In this document: in pieces, positions 39,201 to 52,400 of the stretch
How the letters are laid out: every line of letters starts with the position of its first letter
Numbering within the stretch: position 1 is the first letter of the stretch
Assembly: GCA_029204225.1 (NCBI GenBank)
Contig: CM055104.1
Coordinates: 44,580,841-44,644,840 of the forward strand
Reading direction: 5' to 3'
Length of the DNA stretch: 64,000 nucleotides
Source: Diphasiastrum complanatum
Lineage: Eukaryota > Streptophyta > Lycopodiopsida > Lycopodiales > Lycopodiaceae
Notes under the pieces: model-generated
The model's input: only the letters and a program-made list of their open reading frames with translations
What the model was told of the DNA's origin: nothing
Database searches by the model: none
Made by a program: the position numbers and the translations under genes

Positions 39201-42200
39201 CTATGCACTTGTTTAACAAGTTATAACAACCTAGCAACCTACTATTGATAAACCGGCATAACTCCAACCTTTTATATAGTTTTCCTTAAATTTTTTAAGG
39301 AGAAGCAAAAAAATTCAGGCAAACGTACAAAAACAGGAATTTTTTTTTTGGAAACCCTAATTTCCCGAACGCAATCTGGATCATGACCTGGAACGCGCTT
39401 TGAATTACGTTCCGGAACATGGGCTATATCTATCTGTGGGGTGTATTATCCTAGATATATGATTGATATATTTTTTGATTCATGAGCAGACATGCAAATC
39501 TCATTCAAGAACTTCATCCAAGTTGTGACAATTGGTTTGTTGATTTTTTATCTTCAATGGTGCCTTTTCCCCACCAACTATGCCTTTTAGTTAGGTTTTG
39601 AGCTAGTTGAGGTGATGAAATGTTGACTTTGCTTATCCTTATTTGAGGAAGTAGGGATTTAATTTGATTGCCTTCAGTGCTAGCCTTCATCATGATAGAG
39701 GATGCCTTCATGTGCAGATAAGTTATAGATACTTAGTACGTGATCCTTTTTTAGGTCATATTGTTACTGCAGATGCATCAATCCTTCCCTCATCATTTTT
39801 GAAAGAGTTCTTCTCTAAAGGCACTAAATTTTGTCCTCCCTCTTTCAATAGATGCTTGCTTGTTAAAATCTATAGCTACGAGTATTAACAACCTAGCAAC
39901 CTACTATTGATAAACCGGCATAACTCCACCCTTTTATATAGTTTTCCTAAAAAAATTTAAGGAGAAGCAGAAAAATTTAGGCAAACGTACAAAAACAGCA
40001 ATTTTTTTTTTGGAAAACCCTAATTTCCCGAACGCAATCCGGATCATGATCTGGAACGCGCTTCGAATCACGTTCCAGAACATGGGCTACATCTATCTGT
40101 GGGGTGTATTATCCTAGATATATGATTGATACATTTTTTGATGCATGAGCAGACATGCAAATCTCATTCAAGAACTTTATCCAAGTTGTGACAATTGGTT
40201 TGTTGATTTTTTATCTTCAATGGTGCCTTATCCCCACCAACTATGCCTTTTAGTTAGGTTTTGAGCTAGTTGAGGTGATGAAATGTTGACTTTTCTTATT
40301 TGGGAAAGTAGAGATTTAATTTGATTGCCTTCAGTGCTAGCCTTCATCATGATATAGGATGCCTTCATGTGCAGATAAGTTATAGATACTTAGTACGTGA
40401 TCCTTCTTTAGGTCAAATTGTTACTGCAGATGCATCAATCCTTCCCTCATCATTTTTGAAAGAGTTCTTCTCTAAAGGCACTAAATTCCGTCCTCCCTCT
40501 TTCAATAGATGCTTGCTTGTTAAAATCTATAGCCACGAGTATTAATAAGTTCATTTACCATATTGAAGAATCTTTTGGAGTCCATGCTTTGTTATCAGAA
40601 TGGAAAGTTAATGTTCTAAATCATGTAACTTTGAGTTTGAAAAAAGTCTCATGTATCCCATCTTCTAATACTCGTACTTCATGTTCTAATGGGGAAGTTC
40701 TTCACAAGTTCCATAGACGTTTTGTCATTTTGTATGTGGATAAATGCTCAAACAATTTTGTATTTCTTTGCAAGGAATTCTATTTGGAATCGTTATTGAA
40801 TGAAGTTCATTCTCCAATGGGAACATATAACGCTTGATCTCTATCAACTATGAGTGTAATAAAATATCAAGATTTTTGTCATTCTTATAACTTTAATTGT
40901 TACCCAAGTCTTCCATTTCTTTGTGCTGCATGGAAATTTCATATAGTTCCTAAAAGGCCTAGGTTTATTGCAGCATCCTATAAAACTACGCTTACTGACC
41001 TTTCTAAGTGGCTAACTAATTGCTTCAAAGCGTTGTTTCCTACCTCAGTTTTTTGTTATTAGAATGGAAAGCTAAAGTTATAGATCATTTGGCTTCTAGC
41101 GATCACTGGCTTAAAAAAAGAAAGTCACAATTAAGAATAACTGGAATGAACTGAGTGGCCAATCTATCAAAGGAAAAAGGGCAGCAGATTTTACTAGTCT
41201 GAAAAGTTAGGTATCTACAGCTATCTTACCACAATTCTTCTCACTCCACAGCACTTAGATTTGAATGACCAACAGCACATTCAAATGGCAGATGTACAAT
41301 TCAAGTTGCAAAACGGTTGACAAAATCAGCAGTGATTTTTATGAATACGCCACTAAAACATAAAATTGAATGACAATCCAAAGAGGAAGCTTAAAGCTTG
41401 ATATTGGCACAAGCTCTTATGTGATTGTGTGCATATGAACCAACGATCCAGTACCAAAAGAATGTCAAAGATATTCAAGTTTGAAATATGAAGGAAAATT
41501 AAAAGATGGCCTTCTCCATGGGTTTGCATGTTCTACCTGCTTGTTAACTTCAAATTTAACTGCTAACTATTCTAAATACCTATCGAATTTTCTAATTATC
41601 CCTTAAGTATCAAATGACCCAAGTTTTTTACATCTTCTAGACCCATTTTGGCCGTGGGACATTATTTCTAATATATTGGATCTCATTTTCTTTGTGTCAG
41701 TTGATGCACTGATGTATTTAGGACTCTCAGTACATGAGAAATCTCTATGGCTACTTATTATATGATCCATCTTATCAACAGCAGATCTGGTAGATGCGTA
41801 TGTGGATATAGGTGATCACATAGCTGCTCCCGCACCAGTAGTTGAAAAGGCTGTTGGAGGTGATGCGAGCAAGCTGAACAGCTCTTCGAGTTCGAGCGGC
41901 AATTCGGCATCCTCTTCGAGTGGTATTTTGAATATGCTGACATCCATTGTAGTTAGTGCTACTTATAATTTAGTCTTCTATAGTGATTAAAAGATTACAC
42001 GGAACATGAAAGAATATTTGCTTCTTTTTCAGATTCTGACTCGGCCAGTTCGTCAGCAAGTGATTCTGAGGCTGAGGATGCTCAAACTGCTGATGATTGT
42101 GCAGTCCGAGCATCACCTCAGGTGTGAGGGGTACTCTGGGATGTACCGTCTATTACAGCTTTGTTTGAGAGCTTTAATATTCAACCTTTTTGCTTCCCTA

Positions 42201-43615
42201 TGAGGGGACCAAACTGATGTGAGTATTAAAGCGGTGTAATTGCTTGTGGGCTGATGCGGTATGTTCACCTGCACCACTGCAGGAAACAGAGCCGTCCAGG
42301 ATGCTTCATTGCAAATCGAAAGTCAGCCCCTGCTCTCCCGGGGTAGCTGAAGATAATCTTGGTATGTAAGCAAATTTTTTAGCCACTCAAGATTTGCTAA
42401 GGTGCTTTACTATCATGACAAAAGCGGGTAATTTGAAAAATTGTTCTTTAGAAGTTTCAGCAAAATGATTTTATAGCCTGTCAAAGTCTCAATTGGTCCA
42501 AGTTTTTACTTACTACTGGCCTTCCATGCAGGGATTCAAAGCTCTGACATTGAGGAGCGTGTTACCTCAACCGAGGATGTTCATACTGAATCTAGTGAGT
42601 ATTTTAAGTTATATTCAAACACATTCTTTTCTTGTTGTGAAAAGTAGTTGATAAAACTGATGTCTATTTCACAGAAGAGGCTCCACCTGTGAGGCAGCTT
42701 TCTCCTGACAAACTACTTCGGGCTGCCCTTTTGAAGGGACGTTTTGCCGACACAATTTTAAAAGCAAAGGAGAAGACTTTACCCTTATCGAAGGTAAGTT
42801 CAATGCTTATGTAGCAAGGTTATATGGGTCCTCAGTGCTCGTCCTTTTCCGTCTTTGCTCGTGTCTATACTTACAGGTGTTTTGTCTTGCAGAATCACAA
42901 AGTTGATCCTGAAAAACTTAAAATGGAGAGGGAGGAGCTTGAAAGGCAACAAAGAGAAGGTTTTTTCGCAAATGTCTTTCACAGTTCTTTTGGACTTGTC
43001 AATGGGATAGAAGTAGTCGGGATGGCGTATGTTTGTATTGAAAACTTTTTTTTTTTAATGTTTATGTATTGCAGAAAGAGCAAGATTACATGCTGAAGCA
43101 AAAGCTGCAGAACTTGCTCGCAAGAAAGCAGAAGCAGATGCTGCTTCTGAAATTAGGAGGAAGAGAGAGGAAGAACGCGAAGCAGCTCGACTTGCTTTAC
43201 AACAGGTTCTGTGAAAAAAAATAAAGAATGAGATGCTGAAGTCATTTGAATCTTGCTTTGTAGCTGGTACAGAATCGTGCTTACAGCTAGTACACGTCAG
43301 TAAAAGTTTGAATCCTTTGTACAGATGGAAAGGACTGTGGAATTCAACCAAGAGATTGAGCTCTCAAAAGATCTTGACATACTTGGCAGTGCTCCAGAAC
43401 AGCATTCAAGCTCGGGTGGAGAAGTCAGCCCTGCCAGTTCGCCGGATGGTTTGCCTGCCTTCGGGTTTCGTTCTGGAAATCCACTTGAGCAGCTTGGTCT
43501 GTTCATGAAGGTCGACTATGAGGATGATTATGAAAAGCAAGGAGATGGTGAGGTCGCAGATGGTGAAATAGCTTATGAAAGCGGGGATGTGGAGGAAGGG
43601 GAAATCGATCAATAA
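36240..43615 (+). CDS. GTE: GTE bromodomain/NET (BET) transcriptional regulator
   Basis: Ten coding exons: 36240-37754, 37854-37896, 41782-41922, 42033-42121, 42283-42361, 42532-42594, 42675-42793, 42893-42959, 43075-43205, 43325-43615. All junctions are GT-AG and in phase, giving 845 residues. Bromodomain about 261-365 with HGWVF shelf, DYHKVI and the acetyl-lysine-binding Asn in MKYNP (N339). NET domain about 419-485 (IEVDLETIDCATLWELDRFL). Ser-rich tract about 552-575, then PDKLLRAALLKGRFADTI (654-671), a Glu/Arg/Ala coiled coil about 684-755 and an acidic tail ending GEIDQ. This order matches the plant GTE8/GTE10 branch, nuclear proteins that read acetylated histones and affect transcription. 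Exon 1 holds both main domains. Exon 3 has tandem acceptors (CAG/CAG). No damage is seen. Confidence 0.93.
39225..40545 (+). repeat. Tandem duplication of about 660 bp inside GTE intron 2
   Basis: Copy 1 39225-39886, copy 2 39887 to about 40545. Each starts AACAACCTAGCAACC and ends with a 74-codon frame containing FLKEFFSKGTKF. The two 74-residue products differ at five positions. It includes the start of the Penelope-like ORF, so the pair resembles the head-to-tail partial copies (pseudo-LTRs) of Penelope-like elements. Confidence 0.85.
39660..41100 (+). pseudogene. Penelope-like retroelement RT fragment
   Basis: Reading along 40321-41062 with one frameshift and one stop (40835): SFLKEFFSKGTKFRPPSFN, then FIYHIEESFGVHALLSEW, then FVILYVDKCSNNFVFLCKEF-YLESLL, then LPFLCAAWKFHIVPKRPRFI-AASYKTTLTDLSKWL. 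This order and spacing matches the N-terminal part of Penelope-like reverse transcriptase (KASNN...FVCK, LPYLY..KLHK.P.K.RFIA, PLSK). The catalytic YxDD part and any endonuclease are absent. At about 41050 the text jumps back to a second copy of the SEWKVNVL region (LLEWKAKVIDHLAS), another partial copy. Inactive relic on the gene's own strand. Confidence 0.72.
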
Positions 43616-43631
43616 TTGATCTTTTTTAGTA

Positions 43632-43637
43632 AATAAA
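43632..43637 (+). terminator. Possible polyadenylation signal of GTE
   Basis: AATAAA 17 bases after the stop codon. It is very close to the stop, so cleavage may use later sites; there is no experimental support. Confidence 0.4.
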
Positions 43638-43639
43638 AC

Positions 43640-46487
<2,848 letters not shown>

Positions 46488-46489
46488 AA

Positions 46490-48050
46490 TACTTAAAGGA
46501 GTACAAGACAAAAAAGACCACTATTTATGAAATTAGCTATACTTTGTACGTCGAAGCTTTCAATTACTATTGCTCTTGCTCTTTTTAGCTCGCCACCTTA
46601 ATCTTCTTGCCAATAAAAGTTGCAAAAACAAGACTCCAAAATATTGAAAAGAAATTAAATTAGTGGAGATGTTAGAAGAATAAAAGCGTGACCATGCCAA
46701 ACCAAAGTAATAGGGTCAATCAAGATGTGTGTCAAGAAAATGTGGAAAAGTGTAAGTTGTTGCATAAGAAGAGCTTGGATTTGTTTCCCTCTCAAAATCA
46801 AAGACTTTGACTGTCACCTGGTTACAATACTTGATATACTATATAATTACCTATGGGGCCCAATACATTTCCTAATATTATAACACATTTAATATATCTA
46901 CAAAGAATCTATGGCCATACATAAAATAGTTAAAAGGAAATTCATTTGCTCCCGAGTATTCTTCTTTTTAGTAAGGAACTGCAACACTTGCATAGCTAAA
47001 AAACACAACTTATTTTAGAACTGTAAGTATATGTTCTCATTTTGGCAGCCCATAATTGCTAGATCATTATCCCCTTGGCCATCTGCCACTTTTCCAACAA
47101 CTCGCAACTAGAAAACTCAAAACCATCAAGCAAAACATCTTTAAGGTTTGAGTCCTTGAGTTTCATATGAATATATTTTGGAAATCCATGTGCACTTCTT
47201 TCCCTAATGAAGTGTTTTGTTGTTTCTTCTTTTAAATTGTAGATTAAACCTTGCTTGTTATCCTCATTCCATTGTATGCTCTTGGCTACTAGTAGAGTTT
47301 ATAGTTGGCATGTTTCACTTTTTTTTTTTTCTTCTTGAATTTTTCTTTCCAAACTTGAGGATCTCCCCAACTGCCTTTGGCGTTGAATTGGCATTAATTG
47401 CTAATTTATTATCTACTCACTTGCATGTATTTTTACTTTACAATGATCTAAAGTTGTCAACTTCATCTATATCTAAGTACTTGCCCGTAAAATTGATGAA
47501 GTTTGCTCCCTCTCATGCTAATCCCAAGTCTTCTTGCTATTTCTCCTTGTCCTCTCTTTCTATTGAAAGACATGCATCCACTCCATGTGAATGCCAATCA
47601 ATTTGGTCCTCAAAAACATCATCTAGATCCATTCATATTGATGTAAATACTTATATTTTTGCATACTTTGTAGAAATACATGTGTTTTTAAACAGTTCGC
47701 AAAAATACATGGAAACCGCAAACATGTATTAGCTCAACAAACCTCGAATCGACAAACATTGAATCTGTTCTGATCCAAACCCATCGAAGACACTCGACTT
47801 GCGAAGTTGTTAGAGTCGACCATCAACTGTCGATTTGATTGTTGACTGTTGACCATCTATCTTCACGCTCCCATGATTTTTGCAAAATCTCCAACAGAAC
47901 AAATTCTATCCAATAGCGACTACTAACAACACATAGTGCCTTAATCCATATTGTAAATCTATCCATTAAGCATTCTTGTAATTGTACTACTACCACGTAT
48001 AAACATTCAATAACTGATGAGTAGATAATAATGAATCGATTAGTATACAT
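46490..48050. other. Intergenic, one unrecognised 171-codon ORF
   Basis: The ORF 47217-47732 (+) has a Phe/Leu-rich start (a T-run) and a Ser-rich middle; I recognise no family and see no splice or promoter context, so I do not call it a gene. Confidence 0.35.
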
Positions 48051-48059
48051 TCAGACTGT

Positions 48060-48914
48060 ACACAGTGTCAATGTCACGTCGATTGTTGTATTTCATGTTT
48101 TGCCTGATTCATTACATGCAAATTGTATAATTCATAGATTGAATCGTTCTTGTGACTGATGTTGGATTATTCTCCTTCTTACCAATCGATTAATCGGTTT
48201 TAATCTTCATCCATTGTTTATCCAGTTCTACGGATTTTTCCGTGTGTTTACACAGTCTGCAGAATTACAAGTGTTTTTACACAGTCTGTAGAATTACACG
48301 AAGTTTACGACAGTTTATCCTTTTTGGCCTGACAGATTTCTTGGTATAAATAGTTGTTCATATTCATACAGTTTAATGATCATCAAAATTATCATCAAAA
48401 ATTGAAGTTATGATCAAGCATTTTCATTAGTTAGCTCTCTCTCTCAAGCCTGCGAGCTTGAACACTCCTGAGCATTCTAGGTCACTTCTTAGAGTTGTTT
48501 TAGAGATTGCTATTGCGCCACTGCTTATCAGCATTGTGCTTAATTCAGACTTTCATTTTAGCCACTCAGAGATAGCATAGAGTACGCGGCTTCGATCCGC
48601 AACTTATTGTACTCATTTACTTCTGTTACATTTTCATACTGGATCAATACTATCCTTCATTACATTGAGTTTTCATCTCAGAATGTATGCGTTTGTGTAT
48701 TTCTTCGTGACTAATTCGCGAACAATTCGCGACTAATTATTTGTCTGATAATTTTTTATGCTTAATTGTTTGGCTACGTAATCACTGTAGTACTGGCGAT
48801 TTCAAAATTAGTTACTATAACTTCAAACATGATTTCAATCACTACTGTCTTGTTTGAAATTGATAGGCGTAGTCATGCATTAGAAAGATGAAGATAGTTT
48901 ATTCCACCATGCAC
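48060..48914 (+). repeat. Copia LTR fragment (copy A), U3-R part
   Basis: 48457-48914 matches 52401-52856 closely. Upstream are a TATA box (TATAAATA, 48345-48352) and two adjacent copies of a 27-bp motif (TTTACACAGTCTGYAGAATT, about 48249 and 48278), as in a U3 region. The match stops at 48914, short of the LTR end. The left end is not defined. Confidence 0.65.
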
Positions 48915-49397
48915 TCTTGTCGTGAAACATTCGTCCCTGAATCAAGGTGGGTAGGTCACCCAACCTGGTTGGACACATTTTGTTTGACTCATATCTTGCT
49001 TGTTTGATCCAAAAACTCAAAAAAAAACTTGCCAATCTTGTCTATTTGAGATTTAGACAATTTTTTGAGGCCATAGCCACATAGTTTCATGCAAACCCCT
49101 TGTATTTGAGTCTTTTGTGAATGTTTTGAGTGCTTTCTAGGTGCTTGAAGAAAGTTGACCCAAACTTTGTCCTTGCTTCACCCTTGGTTGAAACTTTGAT
49201 CTAGTTTGAGAGAGATTGATAGAGCTAGTGAGATTGATCTAACACTAAGTTGCAAGATCTCATATTGGAGTTGGTAGCACACGTTTATTGAATCCATTAT
49301 TGAGAGAGAAGCAACACTTTGTGATCCATTACAAGAAATATTCTCAACTTTTTTATGGCTTCCATGGGTTCCTTCCTCTTGGAATCTAGTGAGAGGC

Positions 49398-49735
49398 AAC
49401 AGTACCGATCCAATGAAAAATGCCAAGACAATGCTATCTTTCGAATTTGACATGACCGATCTGGTTGAAGCTCATTTCTGCCTTGGTATACGAATCCACA
49501 GAGATAGAAAACAGAAGTTTGTCTACATTACACAACAGAGGTACATTTACAACATGTTAGTCAGATAAAATCTGATGAATTGCAAGTTAGCTTTCTCACC
49601 AATGGATCCAGGAGTCAAATTGTCAAAGGACCAGTGTCCCCAAACAATTCATGAGAAGCAGCAGATGCGTGAGTATCCTTACCATTCTATTATAGGATCT
49701 CTTATGTACGCCATGGCAAGATGATATCAACCTAT
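49398..49735 (+). pseudogene. Copia reverse transcriptase C-terminal fragment
   Basis: The + frame reads MLSFEFDMTDLVEAHFCLGI, then ITQQRYIYNML, a stop, then SPMDPGVKLSKDQ and PYHSIIGSLMYAMA. These are the strong motifs after the YVDD part of Copia reverse transcriptase. Upstream RT and downstream RNase H are absent. The strand matches the Copia at 52.4-55.0 kb, but it lies before it, so it belongs to another copy or a rearrangement. Confidence 0.85.
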
Positions 49736-50204
49736 GAAAAACAAAGGAAACTCTCTGACACTAAGAATGAAATGGCAAAATGGGGACCCACACACCCTTA
49801 TATAGTGTGTCATTCCAATTATAGCAAGCATTCCAAAAAGATCTCTTGATTGTTCAAAAATAGTAAAGTAAGAAATATATACACAATGAAATAATTCTAC
49901 ACATTTCCAAAACATGTTATCAACAATTTCCTATAGAAAATGTCTAGTCAAAACATTTACATCGCAATTGCATACCAAACTAAACCATAGCTAATGCCCT
50001 AACAAACATGGAAACGATAAAACCAAATCTCTGATGAAATCCCATCGGATAGATCAATGTTATTAGTTAAAGCTAGTGCATAAGAGCAACTCATAGTTCA
50101 TGTATTTTTACGGTGACCGAATCTAAAAATGATGCGCACTTTTGGTGTTTTTCCGCGCATCTCCTGATCTGCAAAACTAGACACCACCATTTCAATATTA
50201 AAAT

Positions 50205-50746
50205 TCATTTTATATATGTGTTCAACAACCATTTACAAAAGTTAGAAGCACGTTTATTGTTTACACTTACGGTTTGTTCGTTGATAATGAACACAAAATT
50301 TGTGGACACATCAGCATATATTAAACCAATTATAGCCCGTACATCTTCCAAACTCCATTCACCATTAACACAGACTTCCCACACTTCATCATTTGGCATA
50401 TGGATGGGTAGTTCAAATTCTTGATGTCTCATCTCTGCATCCAAGCTATCCCATCGACCATGAGCAACTTGAACTGCCTATAAAGGAAACTGAAGGAGCA
50501 CGTTTGGCGTGCAATGTGATATCTTATTGTCATCGTCTCACGACAAATATCACACCTTATTAAATCACCTTTGTGATTTACATTCCGTGAGTCCCAAGAA
50601 GTAAATACATTGTCCAACAATGAGGATTCCATCGCTTTCCATACCCATAATGTATTTGTTTTTCTAAATGGTATTGTTTTAAATATGGAAACAAATATAG
50701 CGACAGGCACGTTACACCATGCAATTTGCCATGTCATATGGGCCAT
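50205..50746 (-). pseudogene. Unrecognised minus-strand ORFs
   Basis: 50746-50429 (105 codons) includes HKGDLIRCDICRETMTIRYH, a Cys pair followed by His, vaguely like a BED-type finger. 50444-50205 (79 codons) reads EVWEVCVNGEWSLEDVRAII. Both look like real protein text but no family is assigned; they may be part of an element inserted next to the Copia gag. Confidence 0.3.
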
Positions 50747-50784
50747 TGCTGCTCAATTGTCATTCTTTTATTGGCACACGTGCC

Positions 50785-51284
50785 GTCATTAACACTAATC
50801 ATGATTAGTGAAGAGGCCCTTTTTGAGTCCAAAAAGGGCCCTAATGGATCTTGTACTCGCTCTCCAACTGCTGCTAATTGGTCACGGATCTCTTTGATCT
50901 TCAGTATGTGATCGACAATAGTTGTACCATCATCCATCCGCAATGTATGCAACTTCGTCTTCAAAAACAGTATTCGAGATGTATTTGTCGTTTCAAACAA
51001 TGCCTTCAATGTATCCCACGCTTCTTTTGGTCCTTCTGAATCTGAAATATAGGGAATAATTGAATATGTAACTGATAAGTTGATGACATTCTGGGATTTT
51101 CGTTTTCTCCTATCAAATGCCCGCTAATCTTCTTCAATCACTGACCTTGTCTCTTCACCTGTCACGATCTCCCATAGCTCCTTTTCCATCAAAATATTCT
51201 TCAGTTTGAATTTCCAAACTGCATAGTTGCTGACACCTTCCAATTTGGTTGACTCATTAAGGACACTCTCGCTTAGAGTTGCCA
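50785..51284 (-). pseudogene. Copia gag (UBN2-type), minus strand
   Basis: Starts with Met at 51284 (MATLSESVLNESTKLEGVSN), then YAVWKFKLKNILMEKELWEI, a stop at about 51120, and continues through KEAWDTLKALFETTNTSRIL and LHTLRMDDGTTIVDHILKIK. This is the standard Copia gag fold text. It ends near 50790 without a knuckle. It lies about 850 bp downstream of the primer-binding site and LTR at 52137-52400 on the same strand, so all are parts of one element. Confidence 0.8.
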
Positions 51285-51356
51285 TTACTGGATAGATGAG
51301 TCTGATTCACAAAATTTATCACACCACAGAACTTTAAATTTTTTGGTTAGACACCT

Positions 51357-51600
51357 GATATCAGTACGACACGCGAGTGCATGACTACTCGGGATTCTCT
51401 TTAGCTCGTGCGCGTGGATCCGATATTGGTACAAATATGCGATATTGGTATGACGTGCGGATGGACAGCTGCTCTGGATTGTCTTTACCTTTGGCGCGTC
51501 GCTCCAATATTGAAACTGATATGTGATATCGGTATAATGCACGGATGTATGACTGCTCTTGGTTTTCTTTACCTCTGGCACGTCAATCCGATATTGGTAC
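51357..51600 (-). repeat. Three-copy tandem repeat in Copia leader
   Basis: Units start at 51357, 51441 and 51535 (GATATCAGTACGACACGCG and variants, each followed about 30 bases later by a TCTTTA). They lie between the primer-binding site and the gag start of the minus-strand Copia. Confidence 0.7.
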
Positions 51601-52136
51601 AGACAAGATGAAAAGTAGAGAGAATATAAGAACTTTCAGAGAGAATATTCTAGATTCTCCACTTTGGCGCGGCGTAGCCGCCGCCTCCTCTTTGCAAAGA
51701 TTTCAAAATGTGTGATCGTTCAAAAGACAAAGATCAGTAATGTGAAAAGTATGAACTTCCTAACTCTGAATGACAGTACTAGACACTATCTAGTGTGATT
51801 TGTGGTACTCCAAACAGACAAATGAGAGATTTCTTGGCAAACCTCTCACACAAATAGCACTTTCCACAACAACTAGGAAGTATTGTAACAATCTCCCCAC
51901 TCAACAGATTTTCAACTTGTTTGATATTGCCCTGGCCTCTCTGATGCCTCCGGGACTGTGTCTTTGTTTCCCATTGATGATTCTGAGCTCCAAACCTGCA
52001 AAATACACCAAAGAAGGATTTCTTCCAGCCGTTTTTATCTCTCCAAGCTTTCACATCCCGTGAAGGACTTTCTCACTTCGTTGCAGAGCCTATGACAAGT
52101 TGTATCCACTGATCAAGCACACAGGACTATTTATGC

Positions 52137-52400
52137 TCTGATACCATGTCAGGAATTAGATATGCAACATCAAGCATTCACGATAAGCAATCACCACAAG
52201 AAGGCGGAAGAAGAACACACACTGTGACTCTATCACACTAACTCATACAGAATGTAAAAAGTACAAATAAACCCTGAACAAAGAGAAAACCTACAAGTAG
52301 ACTAATAGACTAGCCTATGGCTAATGACAGCTGGTCACAACTGTCAACATTAATGTACCTCGTAAACAGTAACAATGAAGTTTATCATTGATTTCTAACA
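52137..52400 (-). repeat. Minus-strand Copia 5' LTR and primer-binding site
   Basis: LTR 52149-52400 (252 bp) reads TGTTAGAAATCAATG ... AATTCCTGACA on the minus strand and is followed directly by TGGTATCAGAGC (52148-52137), the exact plant Copia primer-binding site. It interrupts the LTR of the plus-strand Copia at 52401. The 3' LTR was not found. Confidence 0.85.

Larger units (their letters stand above)
37897..41781 (+). other. Large intron 2 of GTE, carrying a retroelement
   Basis: Donor AAAG/GTGAGC at 37897 and acceptor ATCAACAG at 41781, 3885 bp, by far the largest intron of the gene (the others are 82-170 bp). The Penelope-like fragment at 39225-41100 explains part of the size. 37.9-39.2 kb and 41.1-41.78 kb show no features. 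Confidence 0.85.

Noticed and set aside
39225-40545. Hammerhead ribozyme in the Penelope-like terminal repeats
   Set aside because: I searched by eye for the CTGATGA...GAAA core in both copies and on both strands and found none.
47217-47732. 171-codon ORF on the plus strand
   Set aside because: Low-complexity Phe/Leu start from a T run, no recognised domain, no promoter or splice context; kept only as a note.
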